From Lewinellaceae bacterium (GTDB lineage Bacteria; Bacteroidota; Bacteroidia; Chitinophagales; Saprospiraceae), in the NCBI GenBank assembly GCA_020636075.1, contig JACJYO010000004.1:248001-312000 (forward strand): a stretch of 64,000 nucleotides of DNA, written 5' to 3'. The notes under the pieces are model-generated. The model had not been told where the DNA came from. It saw only the letters and a program-made list of their open reading frames with translations, and did not search any database. Both the position numbers and the translations under genes were made by a program. Below, one piece after another: positions 26,171 to 34,650 of this stretch. Numbering within the stretch: position 1 is the stretch's first letter; every line of letters begins with the position of its first letter.

Positions 26171-26814
26171 ACTCAATACTCAATCTTTTTGCTCTGGGCT
26201 TGGTTATGCTGTGTCTGGGCAGTTGCCAAAAAAAAGCCCCACAGGTTTGGATTCATACCGACATGGGTGATATCCTGGTACGCCTGTACGATGAAACACC
26301 CCAGCACCGGGACAACTTTCTGAAACTGGTCGGTGAAGGATTTTATGACAGCCTGTTAATGCACCGGATCATTCGTGATTTTATGATCCAGGGAGGCGAT
26401 CCCAATTCGAAAAATGCCCCATCCGGCATACTCCTCGGCGCCGGCAGCCCCGGCTACGGTATTCCGGCAGAAATCCGGGCGCCCACCGTGCGCGGCGCTC
26501 TGGCCGCTGCCCGCCTGCCCGACCAGGTCAATCCTTCGCGTGAATCCAATGGTTCGCAGTTTTTCATTGTGCATGGGTTACCACAAACCGATGCTTCACT
26601 CGATGATTGGGAACAGCGCCTGGGCATAAAATTCAACCCCGAACGCCGGGCGCTTTACAAGGAAAAAGGCGGGACACCACAGCTCGACGGACAATACACG
26701 GTGTTTGGTGAAGTGGTCGAAGGCCTGGATGTGCTCGACAAAATTGCCGCAGTGCCTCGCGATTCGAACGACCGGCCGCTGGAAGATTTGCGGATGTGGA
26801 TGGAGGTGAAGTGA
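26167..26814 (+). CDS. Cyclophilin-type peptidyl-prolyl isomerase, lipoprotein
   Basis: The 215-residue protein has a lipoprotein signal peptide with lipobox LGSC (cysteine at residue 20), so it should be anchored in the envelope. The cyclophilin domain fills the rest: VWIHTDMGDILVRLYDETPQHRDNFLKLVGEGFYD, the catalytic-site segment HRIIRDFMIQGGDP, SNGSQFFIVHG, and YTVFGEVVEGLDVLDKIA. It probably speeds folding of exported proteins. Its start codon overlaps the stop of the gene upstream (ATGA), placing it as third gene of the 24733-26814 cluster. Confidence 0.92.
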   Translation: MNSILNLFALGLVMLCLGSCQKKAPQVWIHTDMGDILVRLYDETPQHRDNFLKLVGEGFYDSLLMHRIIRDFMIQGGDPNSKNAPSGILLGAGSPGYGIPAEIRAPTVRGALAAARLPDQVNPSRESNGSQFFIVHGLPQTDASLDDWEQRLGIKFNPERRALYKEKGGTPQLDGQYTVFGEVVEGLDVLDKIAAVPRDSNDRPLEDLRMWMEVK

Positions 26815-26834
26815 GAGTTGCCCCTACCTGAATC

Positions 26835-26950
26835 TTACTTTTCCAATTTCAAATTTCCAATCTGACATTTCAAATTAAAGGAACTGCACAAAGTGGTAAG
26901 TTTCAGTCAATTTGAAATGTCAAAAGAAAAATTTGAAATTGGAAAAGTAA
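26835..26950. repeat. Inverted-repeat element, TTTCAAATTT family, copy 2
   Basis: Arms of 42 bases (26835-26876 and 26909-26950) with a few mismatches, spacer 32 bases. The arms include CTTTTCCAATTTCAAATTT and TGACATTTCAAATT. The spacer begins AAAGGAACTG, matching the spacer consensus seen in the copies at 34841-34956 and 39355-39444 and, on the other strand, 74-181. It lies between the convergent ends of the cyclophilin and HtrA-like genes. Confidence 0.88.
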
Positions 26951-26966
26951 CGCACCACTGAAGGGC

Positions 26967-27989
26967 TTATTTGAGCTCGCCCGGAGCCACCGAAACCTGC
27001 TTCAAACTCCCATCGCGCAGCACCCAAAAACTGAGCGTTCGGCCAATGGTATGTTCATCCAGCGCTTTGTGCAGGGTATCGATGGAGTCCATGGGGCGAC
27101 CTTCCAGTTGCACGATCACATCACCGGCCAGAAGGCCTGCTTTTGCGGCCGGACCGTCATTTTCGATATTTTGGATCTGAATACCGCCCTTGCTGTTCAG
27201 TTGCAGGGTGGTGAGCCACTTCGCCGGTAATTGTACCGTTTGCGCAGCAATACCGATGTAGCCACGGCGGACGCGGCCTTCCAGGATCAGTTTGCCCACG
27301 ACAAATTTGGCCAGGTCGGCAGCCACGGCAAAACAAAGGCCCTGGGCAGGCAGGATCACGGCGGTATTCACCCCGATCACCCGGCCCCGGGAATCGACCA
27401 ACGGCCCGCCGCTGTTGCCCGGATTGAGCGCAGCATCCGTTTGGATCACATCGTCGATTAGGCGGCCGCTCTGGCTGCGCAGTGTGCGCCCCAGGGCACT
27501 GACTACACCGGCGGTTACGGAATATTGAAAGCCGAACGGGTTGCCGATTGCGATGGCGATTTGCCCGACTTGCAGGCTTTTGCTTTCACCAAAACCAACC
27601 GTGGCCAGGTTGTCGCCTTCAATTTTAACTACAGCCAGGTCGGTGGCCGGATCGTCGCCAACTACCTGTGCCTGAAAACTGCGGCCATCCTGCAGCACGC
27701 CTTCGATGCGTTCGGCGCCATTCACGACATGACTATTCGTCACCACATAGCCATCGGTGCTGATGATAAATCCGCTACCGGTGCCCCCGCCAGGCGCCTG
27801 CTGTTGGCGGCGGCTGGCTTGTTTTTTGTGCACCTTGAGGTGTACTACGGCATTGCTGACCTGTTTGGTGACCGCAACTACAGTTTGGGAATAACTATCC
27901 AATAAACCCAGATCACTGGTCGGGGAGGTGTGATTTTGCGTCGCTTCGTTTTCGGGAGCAGGCCCTTCGGCATAAATTGCTTGAAACAT
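26967..27989 (-). CDS. HtrA/DegP-like serine protease with PDZ domain, no visible signal peptide
   Basis: The 340-residue protein is an S1C trypsin-like protease with triad His87 (TNSHVV), Asp117 (ATDLAVVKI) and Ser193 (GNSGGP), then a single PDZ domain (about 245-335; GGIQIQNIENDGPAAKAGLLAGDVIVQLEGRPM). HtrA proteins degrade or refold damaged envelope proteins. Starting at the ATG at 27989 (MFQAIYAEGP), the N-terminus has no hydrophobic segment, and the in-frame extension upstream (24 codons) does not add one. So either it acts in the cytosol or it is exported in another way. It diverges from aroE. Confidence 0.85.
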   Translation of the reverse strand: MFQAIYAEGPAPENEATQNHTSPTSDLGLLDSYSQTVVAVTKQVSNAVVHLKVHKKQASRRQQQAPGGGTGSGFIISTDGYVVTNSHVVNGAERIEGVLQDGRSFQAQVVGDDPATDLAVVKIEGDNLATVGFGESKSLQVGQIAIAIGNPFGFQYSVTAGVVSALGRTLRSQSGRLIDDVIQTDAALNPGNSGGPLVDSRGRVIGVNTAVILPAQGLCFAVAADLAKFVVGKLILEGRVRRGYIGIAAQTVQLPAKWLTTLQLNSKGGIQIQNIENDGPAAKAGLLAGDVIVQLEGRPMDSIDTLHKALDEHTIGRTLSFWVLRDGSLKQVSVAPGELK

Positions 27990-28169
27990 GACAGATTGTG
28001 TTTTGCGGTTGACTACAGGCAAGTTAGCCGATAGTGCAACGGTTGAATGGAATTGGGCCATTCGCTGTTTTCAGGAGATTTACAGGCGACAATTATGCCA
28101 TTCGGGTTTTTGCGCCATTTTGGCAGCATGGCATCAATTTATTTAGAAAACACCATTTTAAAAGATCGC

Positions 28170-28199
28170 TTGATCCCTGGTTTTCTATTTTTACAATTG
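28170..28199 (+). promoter_or_regulatory. Probable promoter of aroE-prodh
   Basis: TTG at 28170-28172, a 19-base spacer, then TACAATTG at 28192-28199, one mismatch from TAnnTTTG. The inferred transcription start, near 28206, falls just before the TTG start codon proposed for aroE at 28217. Confidence 0.42.
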
Positions 28200-28216
28200 A
28201 ACTAAAAAATCCGAAT

Positions 28217-29020
28217 TTGGACCGTTACGGCATTATCGGCTACCCGCTCGGACATTCCTTTTCCCGGCGTTATTTCACCGAAAAGTTTGAACGCGAAGGC
28301 ATTGGAGATTCCCGCTACGATGAATTTCCACTGCCGGATATTCAAGCTTTTCCGGACTTGCTGGCTGCGCACCCGGACCTGCGGGGCCTCAATGTGACCT
28401 TACCATACAAGCAGGCGGTCATGCCCTACCTTGCGGCACTCGATGATACCGCCCGGGCTGTGGGGGCTGTCAATACCATTCTGGTTGAAAACAACGGGTG
28501 TACTGGGTTTAATACCGATGTGATCGGCCTGGAACTGTCCTTGCAGCAATTGGATGGGGGTCGTTGGTTGAGCCCCCAACCGGAGCATACCGCCCTCATC
28601 CTTGGCACAGGCGGCGCGTCCAGAGCAGTGGCGTATGTGTTGGATAAATATGGAATTTCGTACCGTTTTGTTTCCCGAAAAGCGGGGGCTAATACGCAGC
28701 TGTTGTATTCGGATTTGGAGCAATTACCCTTCGAATCGATCCGCTGGATTTTCAATGCCACACCAGTCGGTACGTACCCCGATGTGGATGTTTGCCCGGA
28801 TTTGCCGTACCATAAAATTCATGCTGCACAATTGGTATACGATTTGGTTTACAATCCTGCCGAAACACTACTTTTGCAGCGTGCCAGAGCACAGGGCGCC
28901 ACGGTGAAGAATGGACTGGAAATGTTGCATTTACAGGCCGAAGCCGCCTGGGCAGTTTGGCAGAAAAAAATAAATGGAACGGATCTTCCGTTCTCCCTAA
29001 CCAATTCAAGTCGGATTTGA
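28217..29020 (+). CDS. aroE: Shikimate dehydrogenase
   Basis: Reduces 3-dehydroshikimate to shikimate with NADPH in aromatic amino acid synthesis. The 267-residue protein begins GIIGYPLGHSFSRRYF, the substrate-binding SxS motif. It continues with GLNVTLPYKQAVM (catalytic lysine), NTDVIGL, ALILGTGGASRAVAYVL (NADP site), IFNATPVGTYPD and NGLEMLHLQAEAAWAVW. I choose a TTG start at 28217 because homologues begin two or three residues before this motif and a promoter-like sequence lies directly upstream; no ATG fits. Its stop overlaps the next ATG (TGATG), so proline dehydrogenase is probably translated from the same message. Confidence 0.92.
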   Translation: MDRYGIIGYPLGHSFSRRYFTEKFEREGIGDSRYDEFPLPDIQAFPDLLAAHPDLRGLNVTLPYKQAVMPYLAALDDTARAVGAVNTILVENNGCTGFNTDVIGLELSLQQLDGGRWLSPQPEHTALILGTGGASRAVAYVLDKYGISYRFVSRKAGANTQLLYSDLEQLPFESIRWIFNATPVGTYPDVDVCPDLPYHKIHAAQLVYDLVYNPAETLLLQRARAQGATVKNGLEMLHLQAEAAWAVWQKKINGTDLPFSLTNSSRI

Positions 29021-30231
29021 TGAGCGCAGATAAAAACCGGAATACGCAGAGTCCACAAACCGTGGTCGATTTTTCCAATACCGCCATTGCTTTTGCACAC
29101 CTGAGCGATCAGGAATTGAAGAAAACGGCCTGGCTGTTTCGCCTGATCAGCCATCCCTGGCTGGCCCGAATCGGTACCTGGCTGGCACTTTTTGCCGTGA
29201 AATACCGGTTGCCCTTTGCTGAAACCATCGTTAAAAGAACGGTGTTCGAGCAGTTTGTCGGCGGGACCACCCTGCTCGACAGCCAACGCAACATCGAGCG
29301 CCTGGCAGCCAGCGGCGTGCTCACTGTGCTCGACTACGGCGCCGAGGGCAAGGAGTCGGAACTCGACTTCAACTACACCATGAACGAAAACCTGCGCGCC
29401 ATCGATTTTGCCTCACGCTCGCCGCATATTCCGGTGGTGAGCAGCAAGGTGACCGGCCTGGCGCGTTTTGGTCTGCTGGAACGTATTCAAGCTGCTGTTA
29501 AACTGACACGTGACGAACTGAATGAATACCGGAATGTGCTAAAACGCATCGACGCGATTTGTTACCATGCTGCGCAAAAAGGGGTTTCCATTTTTATTGA
29601 CGCCGAGGAAAGTTGGATCCAGGATTCCATCGATCACCTCGTCTGGCTCATGATGAAACGCTACAACCGCGAGCGCGTCGTCGTGTACAACACCTTCCAG
29701 CTTTACCGCACAGACCGCCTGCAATTTCTCCTCGAAAGTTATGATCGCTCGCGGGAGGCCGGTTTTCTGCTCGGCGCCAAACTCGTACGTGGCGCCTACA
29801 TGGACAAGGAGCGCGCGCGGGCTGCCGAAATGGGCTACCCGGACCCGATCAATCCAGATAAAAATACCGCCGATGACCATTACAATACGGCGGTGCGCTT
29901 TTGCCTGGACCACATCACCCACGTGGCCTTGTGCAATGCCAGCCACAATGGCGACAGCGCCAAATTGCAGGCCGAATTGATGGAGCGCAAAGGTATTCCG
30001 CACAATCACCCGCACATCATGTTCAGCCAGCTCTTCGGGATGAGCGACAACATTACCTTCAACCTTGCCGAGGCTGGTTTTCGCGTGTCCAAATACGTGC
30101 CCTATGGCCAGGTACGCGATGTGATTCCCTACCTCATTCGCCGTTCGAAGGAGAATACTTCCGTGACGGGCGATGCCGGGCGTGAGCTTACCCTGATCAA
30201 TCAGGAACTGAAGCGCCGGGGGATCGGGTAA
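29020..30231 (+). CDS. Proline dehydrogenase
   Basis: FAD enzyme oxidising proline to pyrroline-5-carboxylate. The 403-residue monofunctional form has the family's barrel: LDYGAEGKESE near the start, SIFIDAEESWIQDSID, the VRGAYMDKERARA segment, ALCNASHNGDS, and the conserved C-terminal YVPYGQVRDVIPYLIRRSKENTSV with its proline-binding arginine pair. The ATG at 29020 overlaps the aroE stop. The upstream in-frame codons at 28957 belong to the aroE frame overlap and lack family similarity. No P5C dehydrogenase lies in the window. Confidence 0.94.
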   Translation: MSADKNRNTQSPQTVVDFSNTAIAFAHLSDQELKKTAWLFRLISHPWLARIGTWLALFAVKYRLPFAETIVKRTVFEQFVGGTTLLDSQRNIERLAASGVLTVLDYGAEGKESELDFNYTMNENLRAIDFASRSPHIPVVSSKVTGLARFGLLERIQAAVKLTRDELNEYRNVLKRIDAICYHAAQKGVSIFIDAEESWIQDSIDHLVWLMMKRYNRERVVVYNTFQLYRTDRLQFLLESYDRSREAGFLLGAKLVRGAYMDKERARAAEMGYPDPINPDKNTADDHYNTAVRFCLDHITHVALCNASHNGDSAKLQAELMERKGIPHNHPHIMFSQLFGMSDNITFNLAEAGFRVSKYVPYGQVRDVIPYLIRRSKENTSVTGDAGRELTLINQELKRRGIG

Positions 30232-30270
30232 AGTCGAAAGGCAAGCAGAAACTATCCTAAATTTTTGCTT

Positions 30271-30573
30271 AAAACTGACCTCGGAGAGGTCAAATATTTG
30301 TAGAAACATATCAGCATCACGTTACTCGACCTCGGTACCGGCGTGCGTTGGCAAGTTATACTCGTCAGACGACTTTGAGTCGTCAGACGAGGTTCTCGCT
30401 GCGGTCTGACGACTCAAAGTCGTCTGACCGCTAATCCATTATAACCACCCAACGCACGCCGGTAGAGAGGTCGCATTGGAGAGAAATGCGCGATAATTAT
30501 TCGACTTCTCCGAGGTCGCAGAGTTTCATTAAGTCATTGATCTACAAATATTTGACTCCTCCAAAATCAGTTT
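30271..30573. repeat. Triple-nested inverted-repeat element (GTCAGACGAC family, copy 1)
   Basis: Three concentric inverted repeats fill this gene-free stretch. Outer: AACTGACCTCGGAGAGGTCA and ATATTTGTAGA (30272-30303) face TCTACAAATATTTGAC and AATCAGTT (30541-30573). Middle: TACCGGCGTGCGTTGG (30336-30351) faces CCAACGCACGCCGGTA (30449-30464), perfect over 16 bases. Inner: CGTCAGACGACTTTGAGTCG (from 30363) faces CGACTCAAAGTCGTCTGACC-type sequence (to 30429); each inner arm is itself self-complementary (GACGACTTTGAGTCGTC). The inner arms recur at 34695-34757. Confidence 0.88.
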
Positions 30574-30595
30574 AATAATCCGGGATGACACATAT

Positions 30596-31825
30596 TTACA
30601 TCTTGCCTTTTACATTTTGACTCTCCTGTTCATACCCGGCCAGCAAGGCTAAACAGCCCCACATCAGCGCCGCTACCCGGGCATCGTGCAGAAAATTGTT
30701 TGCCAGCGCATGCAGGAAAAAACTGAGCAACGCCAGGCTGGGCAGTAGCCAGGTGGTTTGCCGGGTTTGCATGAACAACCGAACACCCCGCCACAGGCTG
30801 AAAATCACCAACGATAGCCAAAGTACCAGGCCTGGCCAGCCCGTTTCAGCCAATGCTTGCAAATACTCCGAATGCGCGCCGCCACCGCGGCCGTAGTTGT
30901 CAGGTCCCCGTTTTTGAACCGGAACCTGAAGGCTAATCCGGGTCATTTCTTCCGGATGCTGGTACGGGAGATATTGGAACTGAAAGGTGCCGGGACCGAA
31001 TCCTGTCACGGGCCGGTCGACAGCCATGCGCAGGGCACAGGCGTAGCGGTTGAGGCGTTCTTGTGTGGAGACATCCGGTTGTATTTTTTTTTGAAAAAAA
31101 AGGCCTGTGCACAGTGCCAAAACTCCAACTGAAACTCCCCAACGCCAATATTTTCGGAAATACAACGCCAGGCCAAAGCACCCGGCCAGGATCAGGCTTA
31201 ACCAGGCTGCGCGGGACGCTGCCAGGATGAGGGCGATCAGGTAAACGCCGGCCTGCAACGGGATTAGCATACCCTTGCGGTAAAATCTGGAATTATTGAA
31301 AGGTTGAAGGCCGAGACAGCATAGCACCATCACCAATACCGCACTGTACACGGTGTGGTCCGAAAAAAACGGCATCGGCGACAGCAAGGCCTGATCGGCG
31401 CGAAAGTGGAAAAAGGCGTGGTGGCCAATCGTGTACGCCACAACGCCAACCATCGACCAGCTAAACAAACGCAACAACCAGGGCCACATGGCCGGAAAAC
31501 AAAGCAACCCGGCAAAAAATACCCACCACTGTCCGGCGTCTACCAACACATATTTCCAGGATACAACCGGCATGCTGGAGAACAACGATGCAAGCACCTG
31601 CCAGCCCACCCAACTTCCGGCAAGCCAAACAAGAGTGTTCGGTTTGGGCAAATTCCTGTGGCGGACTAATGCAACTGCCAGCCCAATTCCTGCCATAGCG
31701 ATCAATGGCTCGGCAGGGACAGTGAGTTTCCAGGCGCCAAAGTCTGCCTCCACCGACCAGGGTAAAAGCAAAAAGAGCAACTGGTACAACCGAAACAGCC
31801 AATTGGGTACAGCATCAACTTGCAT
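30596..31825 (-). CDS. O-antigen ligase/polymerase-like membrane protein
   Basis: The 409-residue protein has about ten to twelve hydrophobic helices and the Wzy_C (O-antigen ligase) pattern: a large loop with RLNRYACALRMAVDRPVTGFGPGTFQFQYLPYQ, then GRGGGAHSEYLQALAETGWPGLVLWLSLVIFSLW. The Gly-Pro-Gly-Thr-Phe and His-Ser-Glu-Tyr segments are typical. Such proteins join or polymerise surface polysaccharide at the outer face of the inner membrane. It stands alone; sugar-linked genes occur later (36.6 and 38.4 kb), but not in one cluster. Confidence 0.8.
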   Translation of the reverse strand: MQVDAVPNWLFRLYQLLFLLLPWSVEADFGAWKLTVPAEPLIAMAGIGLAVALVRHRNLPKPNTLVWLAGSWVGWQVLASLFSSMPVVSWKYVLVDAGQWWVFFAGLLCFPAMWPWLLRLFSWSMVGVVAYTIGHHAFFHFRADQALLSPMPFFSDHTVYSAVLVMVLCCLGLQPFNNSRFYRKGMLIPLQAGVYLIALILAASRAAWLSLILAGCFGLALYFRKYWRWGVSVGVLALCTGLFFQKKIQPDVSTQERLNRYACALRMAVDRPVTGFGPGTFQFQYLPYQHPEEMTRISLQVPVQKRGPDNYGRGGGAHSEYLQALAETGWPGLVLWLSLVIFSLWRGVRLFMQTRQTTWLLPSLALLSFFLHALANNFLHDARVAALMWGCLALLAGYEQESQNVKGKM

Positions 31826-31942
31826 CGGGTGAAGATGGCCCGGATTTGCAGGATTTCACAGCATTGGATCGGCTAAATGTGTCCAGGCAATTTTGTTTTA
31901 AAAACAACAAAAAGTTTTGTATTTTTATCCCAAACAAAAAAC

Positions 31943-33016
31943 ATGCAACAAAAACTACCCTATATCCGCGGTCGCGGCGCCCAGATCAACCCTGTTTCGA
32001 AGTACGAAAAACTCGTGCGCGATGAACAACCCGTCGACTGGGCCCTGCAAAATGCCGAATGGGAAGAAACCGAACTCCGCACCGAATACCTTGAAACGCA
32101 TCCCAAAACCATCCTCAACCAGGTGCACAGCGCCGATATTCCCCTCGAATGGAGCATGAACCCCTACCAGGGCTGCGAGCACGGCTGTATTTATTGCTAT
32201 GCCCGCAATACCCATCCGTATTGGGGCTACAGCGCGGGCCTTGATTTTGAGCGCAAAATCCTGATTAAGCGCAATGCTGCCGAACTGCTGGAGAAAGAAC
32301 TAAAGAAAAAATCCTGGAAGGCCGCCCCCGTCATGTTTGCCGGCAACACCGACATTTACCAGCCTGCCGAGCGCAAGTTTGGCGTTACCCGTGCCTGTCT
32401 GGAAGTGTTTTGGAAATACCGTCACCCGGTAGGTCTCATTACAAAAAACAGTCTGGTGCTGCGGGATCTGGATATTTTGAAAAAACTGGCTGCCGACAAT
32501 CTGGTGCATGTAGCCCTTAGCATCACCACGCTCAACGAACCGCTCCGGCAATTCCTGGAGCCGCGCACGGCAACGGTGGCACAGCGCCTGAAAACCGTGG
32601 AAACCCTGACGAACAACGGCATCCCGGTTTTTGTAATGCTGGCGCCCATTATTCCCGGCCTGAACGAACACGAAATATTCAACATGGCTAAAGCAGTTGC
32701 CGATCGCGGCGCACTGAGCATTGGATTTACCATGGTGCGTCTGAACGGCGACGTAGGGCAGATTTTTGAAGACTGGCTCCGCAAAGCCATGCCTGACCGT
32801 GCCGACAAGGTGCTGAACAAAATCCGCGAAGCACACGGTGGAAACCTGTACGATCACCGCTCAGGGGTTCGCATGCGGGGCGAGGGGAAAATTTCGGAGA
32901 TCATCCGTGATCAGTTCCGGCTGGCGAAAGCCAGGTTTTTTGCCGACAGGCAAATGCCGAAGTTTAACCTGGAATTACACGAGGGCTTTAAGACGGCACA
33001 ACTGCGCTTGTTTTAG
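31943..33016 (+). CDS. PA0069-family radical SAM protein
   Basis: The 357-residue cytosolic protein has the radical SAM [4Fe-4S] motif Cys78-x3-Cys82-x2-Cys85 in NPYQGCEHGCIYCYAR, followed by NTHPYWGYSAGLDFERKI, which marks the PA0069/Rv2578c-like family related to spore-photoproduct-lyase-type proteins. Other features are GNTDIYQPAERKFGVTR and the repeated TKNSLVLRDLDIL segment. The reaction is unknown; a DNA repair role has been suggested for relatives only by similarity. Start is the ATG at 31943 (MQQKLPYIRGRG); upstream in-frame codons do not look native. It stands alone. Confidence 0.88.
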   Translation: MQQKLPYIRGRGAQINPVSKYEKLVRDEQPVDWALQNAEWEETELRTEYLETHPKTILNQVHSADIPLEWSMNPYQGCEHGCIYCYARNTHPYWGYSAGLDFERKILIKRNAAELLEKELKKKSWKAAPVMFAGNTDIYQPAERKFGVTRACLEVFWKYRHPVGLITKNSLVLRDLDILKKLAADNLVHVALSITTLNEPLRQFLEPRTATVAQRLKTVETLTNNGIPVFVMLAPIIPGLNEHEIFNMAKAVADRGALSIGFTMVRLNGDVGQIFEDWLRKAMPDRADKVLNKIREAHGGNLYDHRSGVRMRGEGKISEIIRDQFRLAKARFFADRQMPKFNLELHEGFKTAQLRLF

Positions 33017-33017
33017 G

Positions 33018-33200
33018 TTCATTTACCACGGAGGCACGGAGAGCACGGAGATTTCTGCCTGCGGCGAATTTTTAATTAGACAGGATTTACAGGAAAAACA
33101 AGATTAAACACCTCAATCCTGAAAATCTTGTAAATCCTGTCTAAATGTTTTTCGCCGCAGGCGGAAAAAAACTCCGTGTCCTCCGTGTCTCCATGGTGAA
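33018..33200. repeat. Triple-nested inverted-repeat element (CACGGAG / CGCCGCAGG / GACAGGATT arms)
   Basis: Outer arms are CACGGAGGCACGGAGAGCACGGAG-like (from about 33027) facing CTCCGTGTCCTCCGTGTC and CATGGTGAA (to 33200). Middle arms are CCTGCGGCGAA (about 33058-33068) and TTCGCCGCAGG (about 33151-33161). Inner arms are TTAGACAGGATTTACAGGA (about 33076-33094) and AATCTTGTAAATCCTGTCTAA (about 33124-33144). The inner family recurs at 38838-39016. It begins two bases after the radical SAM stop codon and separates it from the convergent UPF0158 gene. Confidence 0.88.
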
Positions 33201-33205
33201 AAAAT

Positions 33206-33622
33206 TCAATCCCACACCCGCGCCAGCATCTCCAGCACCCATTCCTTCATGCGGGCATCGTGAAAATCGTACCAGGCTTCTTTAAGTGGGGAATCTTCCA
33301 CCGTGCTGCGAAAATAGCGGAAGGGCTTTTTGCTGTCCAGCGCTTCCAGGAGGCGGTTGCGCAGCTGTTCGTCCTCGACGGTGAATACAAAATCCTCCAT
33401 GATGTGGTAGGAATCCCTCGGGTCGGGCGGGTCGAGCACCACAAACTGGTCGGGCTCAGCAGCGGCGCGCGCTTTCACTTCTTCGATCAGATCGATGAAT
33501 TCGCTTTCACTCCAGCGTTGCGGGTCGGGATACGACAGAATTTCCTTGGTCTGACGGTGCAGGTAGACGATTTCGCCGTCGTCGAGCAGGTCCATGATTT
33601 CGAAAAGCAGATTGTCGTCCAT
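33206..33622 (-). CDS. UPF0158 family protein
   Basis: The 138-residue protein begins MDDNLLFEIMDLLDDGEIVYLHRQTKEILSYP, the start of the UPF0158 domain, and continues with FVVLDPPDPRDSYHIMEDFV and a C-terminal LLEALDSKKPFRYFRSTVEDSPLKEAWYDFHDARM segment, also typical of this family. Function unknown. The ATG at 33622 is chosen because similarity starts there, and the long upstream in-frame region overlaps the divergent MOSC gene. The two are divergent with 66 bases between them. Confidence 0.82.
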   Translation of the reverse strand: MDDNLLFEIMDLLDDGEIVYLHRQTKEILSYPDPQRWSESEFIDLIEEVKARAAAEPDQFVVLDPPDPRDSYHIMEDFVFTVEDEQLRNRLLEALDSKKPFRYFRSTVEDSPLKEAWYDFHDARMKEWVLEMLARVWD

Positions 33623-33688
33623 CGCCGAAAAGTACAACAAAAGCCCATGCAGAAACCTGCGCGCTGTATTTTTAGGGCAAACAATTGT

Positions 33689-34171
33689 ATGCAAGACCTT
33701 CAGGAACTCTTCGGCATTTTCCCAAAACCCGGCCAGGTTGCCTGGATCGGGGTGCGGCCCGGGCGTCGGGCAACCCTCCAGGCACTCGAACAAGTGGAAG
33801 CCCGCAAAAGCGCCGGGCTCGCAGGCGACCATTACCGGGGCGGCCCGACCGGCAAACGCCAGGTGACCCTCATCCAGGATGAACATTTAACCGCAGTTGC
33901 CGGTTTATTGGGCGTCGCTGCCATCGATCCCGGGCAAACCCGCCGGAACATCGTAGTCCGTGGCATCAACCTGCTCGCCCTGCACAACTGCCGTTTCCGC
34001 ATCGGTACGGCACTGCTGGAAGGCACCGGCTACTGCCAACCCTGCTCGCGCATGGAAACCAACCTTGGCCCTGGTGGCTACAATGCCATGCGCGGACACG
34101 GCGGCATCGCCGCCCGGATTTTGGAGGATGGCGTAATCAGTCTGGGCGATCCGGTGCTTTTTGTACCCTGA
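33689..34171 (+). CDS. MOSC-domain protein
   Basis: The 160-residue protein is a compact MOSC domain: VAWIGVRPGRRATLQALEQVEA, HYRGGPTGKRQVTLIQ near residue 50, RRNIVVRGINLLALHNCRFRIGTALLEGTGYCQPCSRM with the conserved cysteine, then YNAMRGHGGIAARILEDGVISLGDPV. MOSC domains handle sulfur bound to molybdenum cofactor or process N-hydroxylated substrates. The ATG at 33689 gives the family start; the in-frame region further upstream runs antisense through the UPF0158 gene. An OsmC gene follows 33 bases downstream on the same strand. Confidence 0.87.
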   Translation: MQDLQELFGIFPKPGQVAWIGVRPGRRATLQALEQVEARKSAGLAGDHYRGGPTGKRQVTLIQDEHLTAVAGLLGVAAIDPGQTRRNIVVRGINLLALHNCRFRIGTALLEGTGYCQPCSRMETNLGPGGYNAMRGHGGIAARILEDGVISLGDPVLFVP

Positions 34172-34204
34172 TCTCCATTTTTTTGCAAAAACAAACGTCC
34201 TGTC

Positions 34205-34642
34205 ATGCATATTCAACTCCGCCTTGCCCCCGATGGTCAGGCTATGATCGGCTCCAACGATGCCGGCGATGAACTCCGGATCGCATTACCTGAAATTGCC
34301 GGCGGTTCGGACGCCGGCGGCCTCCGGGCCATGCAACTGATGATCTTCAGCCTGGGCGCCTGCTCGGCCGTCGATGTGTTGTCCATTTTGAAAAAACAAC
34401 GCCAGCAGGTGCGCGACCTGCATATCGAGATCGAAGCCCACCGGTTCAAAAAGCCGTTGCCAAATCCCTGGGAAACAGCCCATTTGGTGTTCACTGTCTT
34501 CGGGCAAGTGGACCAGAAAAAAGCGGAAAAAGCCGTGTCGATGTCCATTGATAAATATTGCAGCGCTTCAGAAACACTTCGGCTGGCAGGGGCTACGATT
34601 ACCTGGGAGGCTCGGGTGGTGGAAATGGCGGCTGGTGGTTGA
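34205..34642 (+). CDS. OsmC-family peroxiredoxin-like protein
   Basis: The 145-residue protein has the OsmC fold and both redox cysteines: Cys53 in FSLGACSAVDVLSILKKQRQ and Cys119 in SIDKYCSASETL. OsmC proteins reduce organic hydroperoxides with these two cysteines. The Glu-Ile-Glu-Ala-His-Arg strand (HIEIEAHR) is also typical. It follows the MOSC gene by 33 bases, so the two may be co-transcribed. A nested repeat element starts nine bases after its stop. Confidence 0.9.
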   Translation: MHIQLRLAPDGQAMIGSNDAGDELRIALPEIAGGSDAGGLRAMQLMIFSLGACSAVDVLSILKKQRQQVRDLHIEIEAHRFKKPLPNPWETAHLVFTVFGQVDQKKAEKAVSMSIDKYCSASETLRLAGATITWEARVVEMAAGG

Positions 34643-34650
34643 TTTGATTC

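Noticed and set aside
26835..26950. Bidirectional terminator between convergent genes
   Set aside because: It could stop transcription, but arms lack G/C-rich stems with T runs, and the same sequence family occurs in other contexts with a conserved spacer, so I class it as a repeat element.
28034..28216. N-terminal extension of AroE
   Set aside because: The 61 codons upstream have no family similarity and run through the promoter region shared with the HtrA-like gene.
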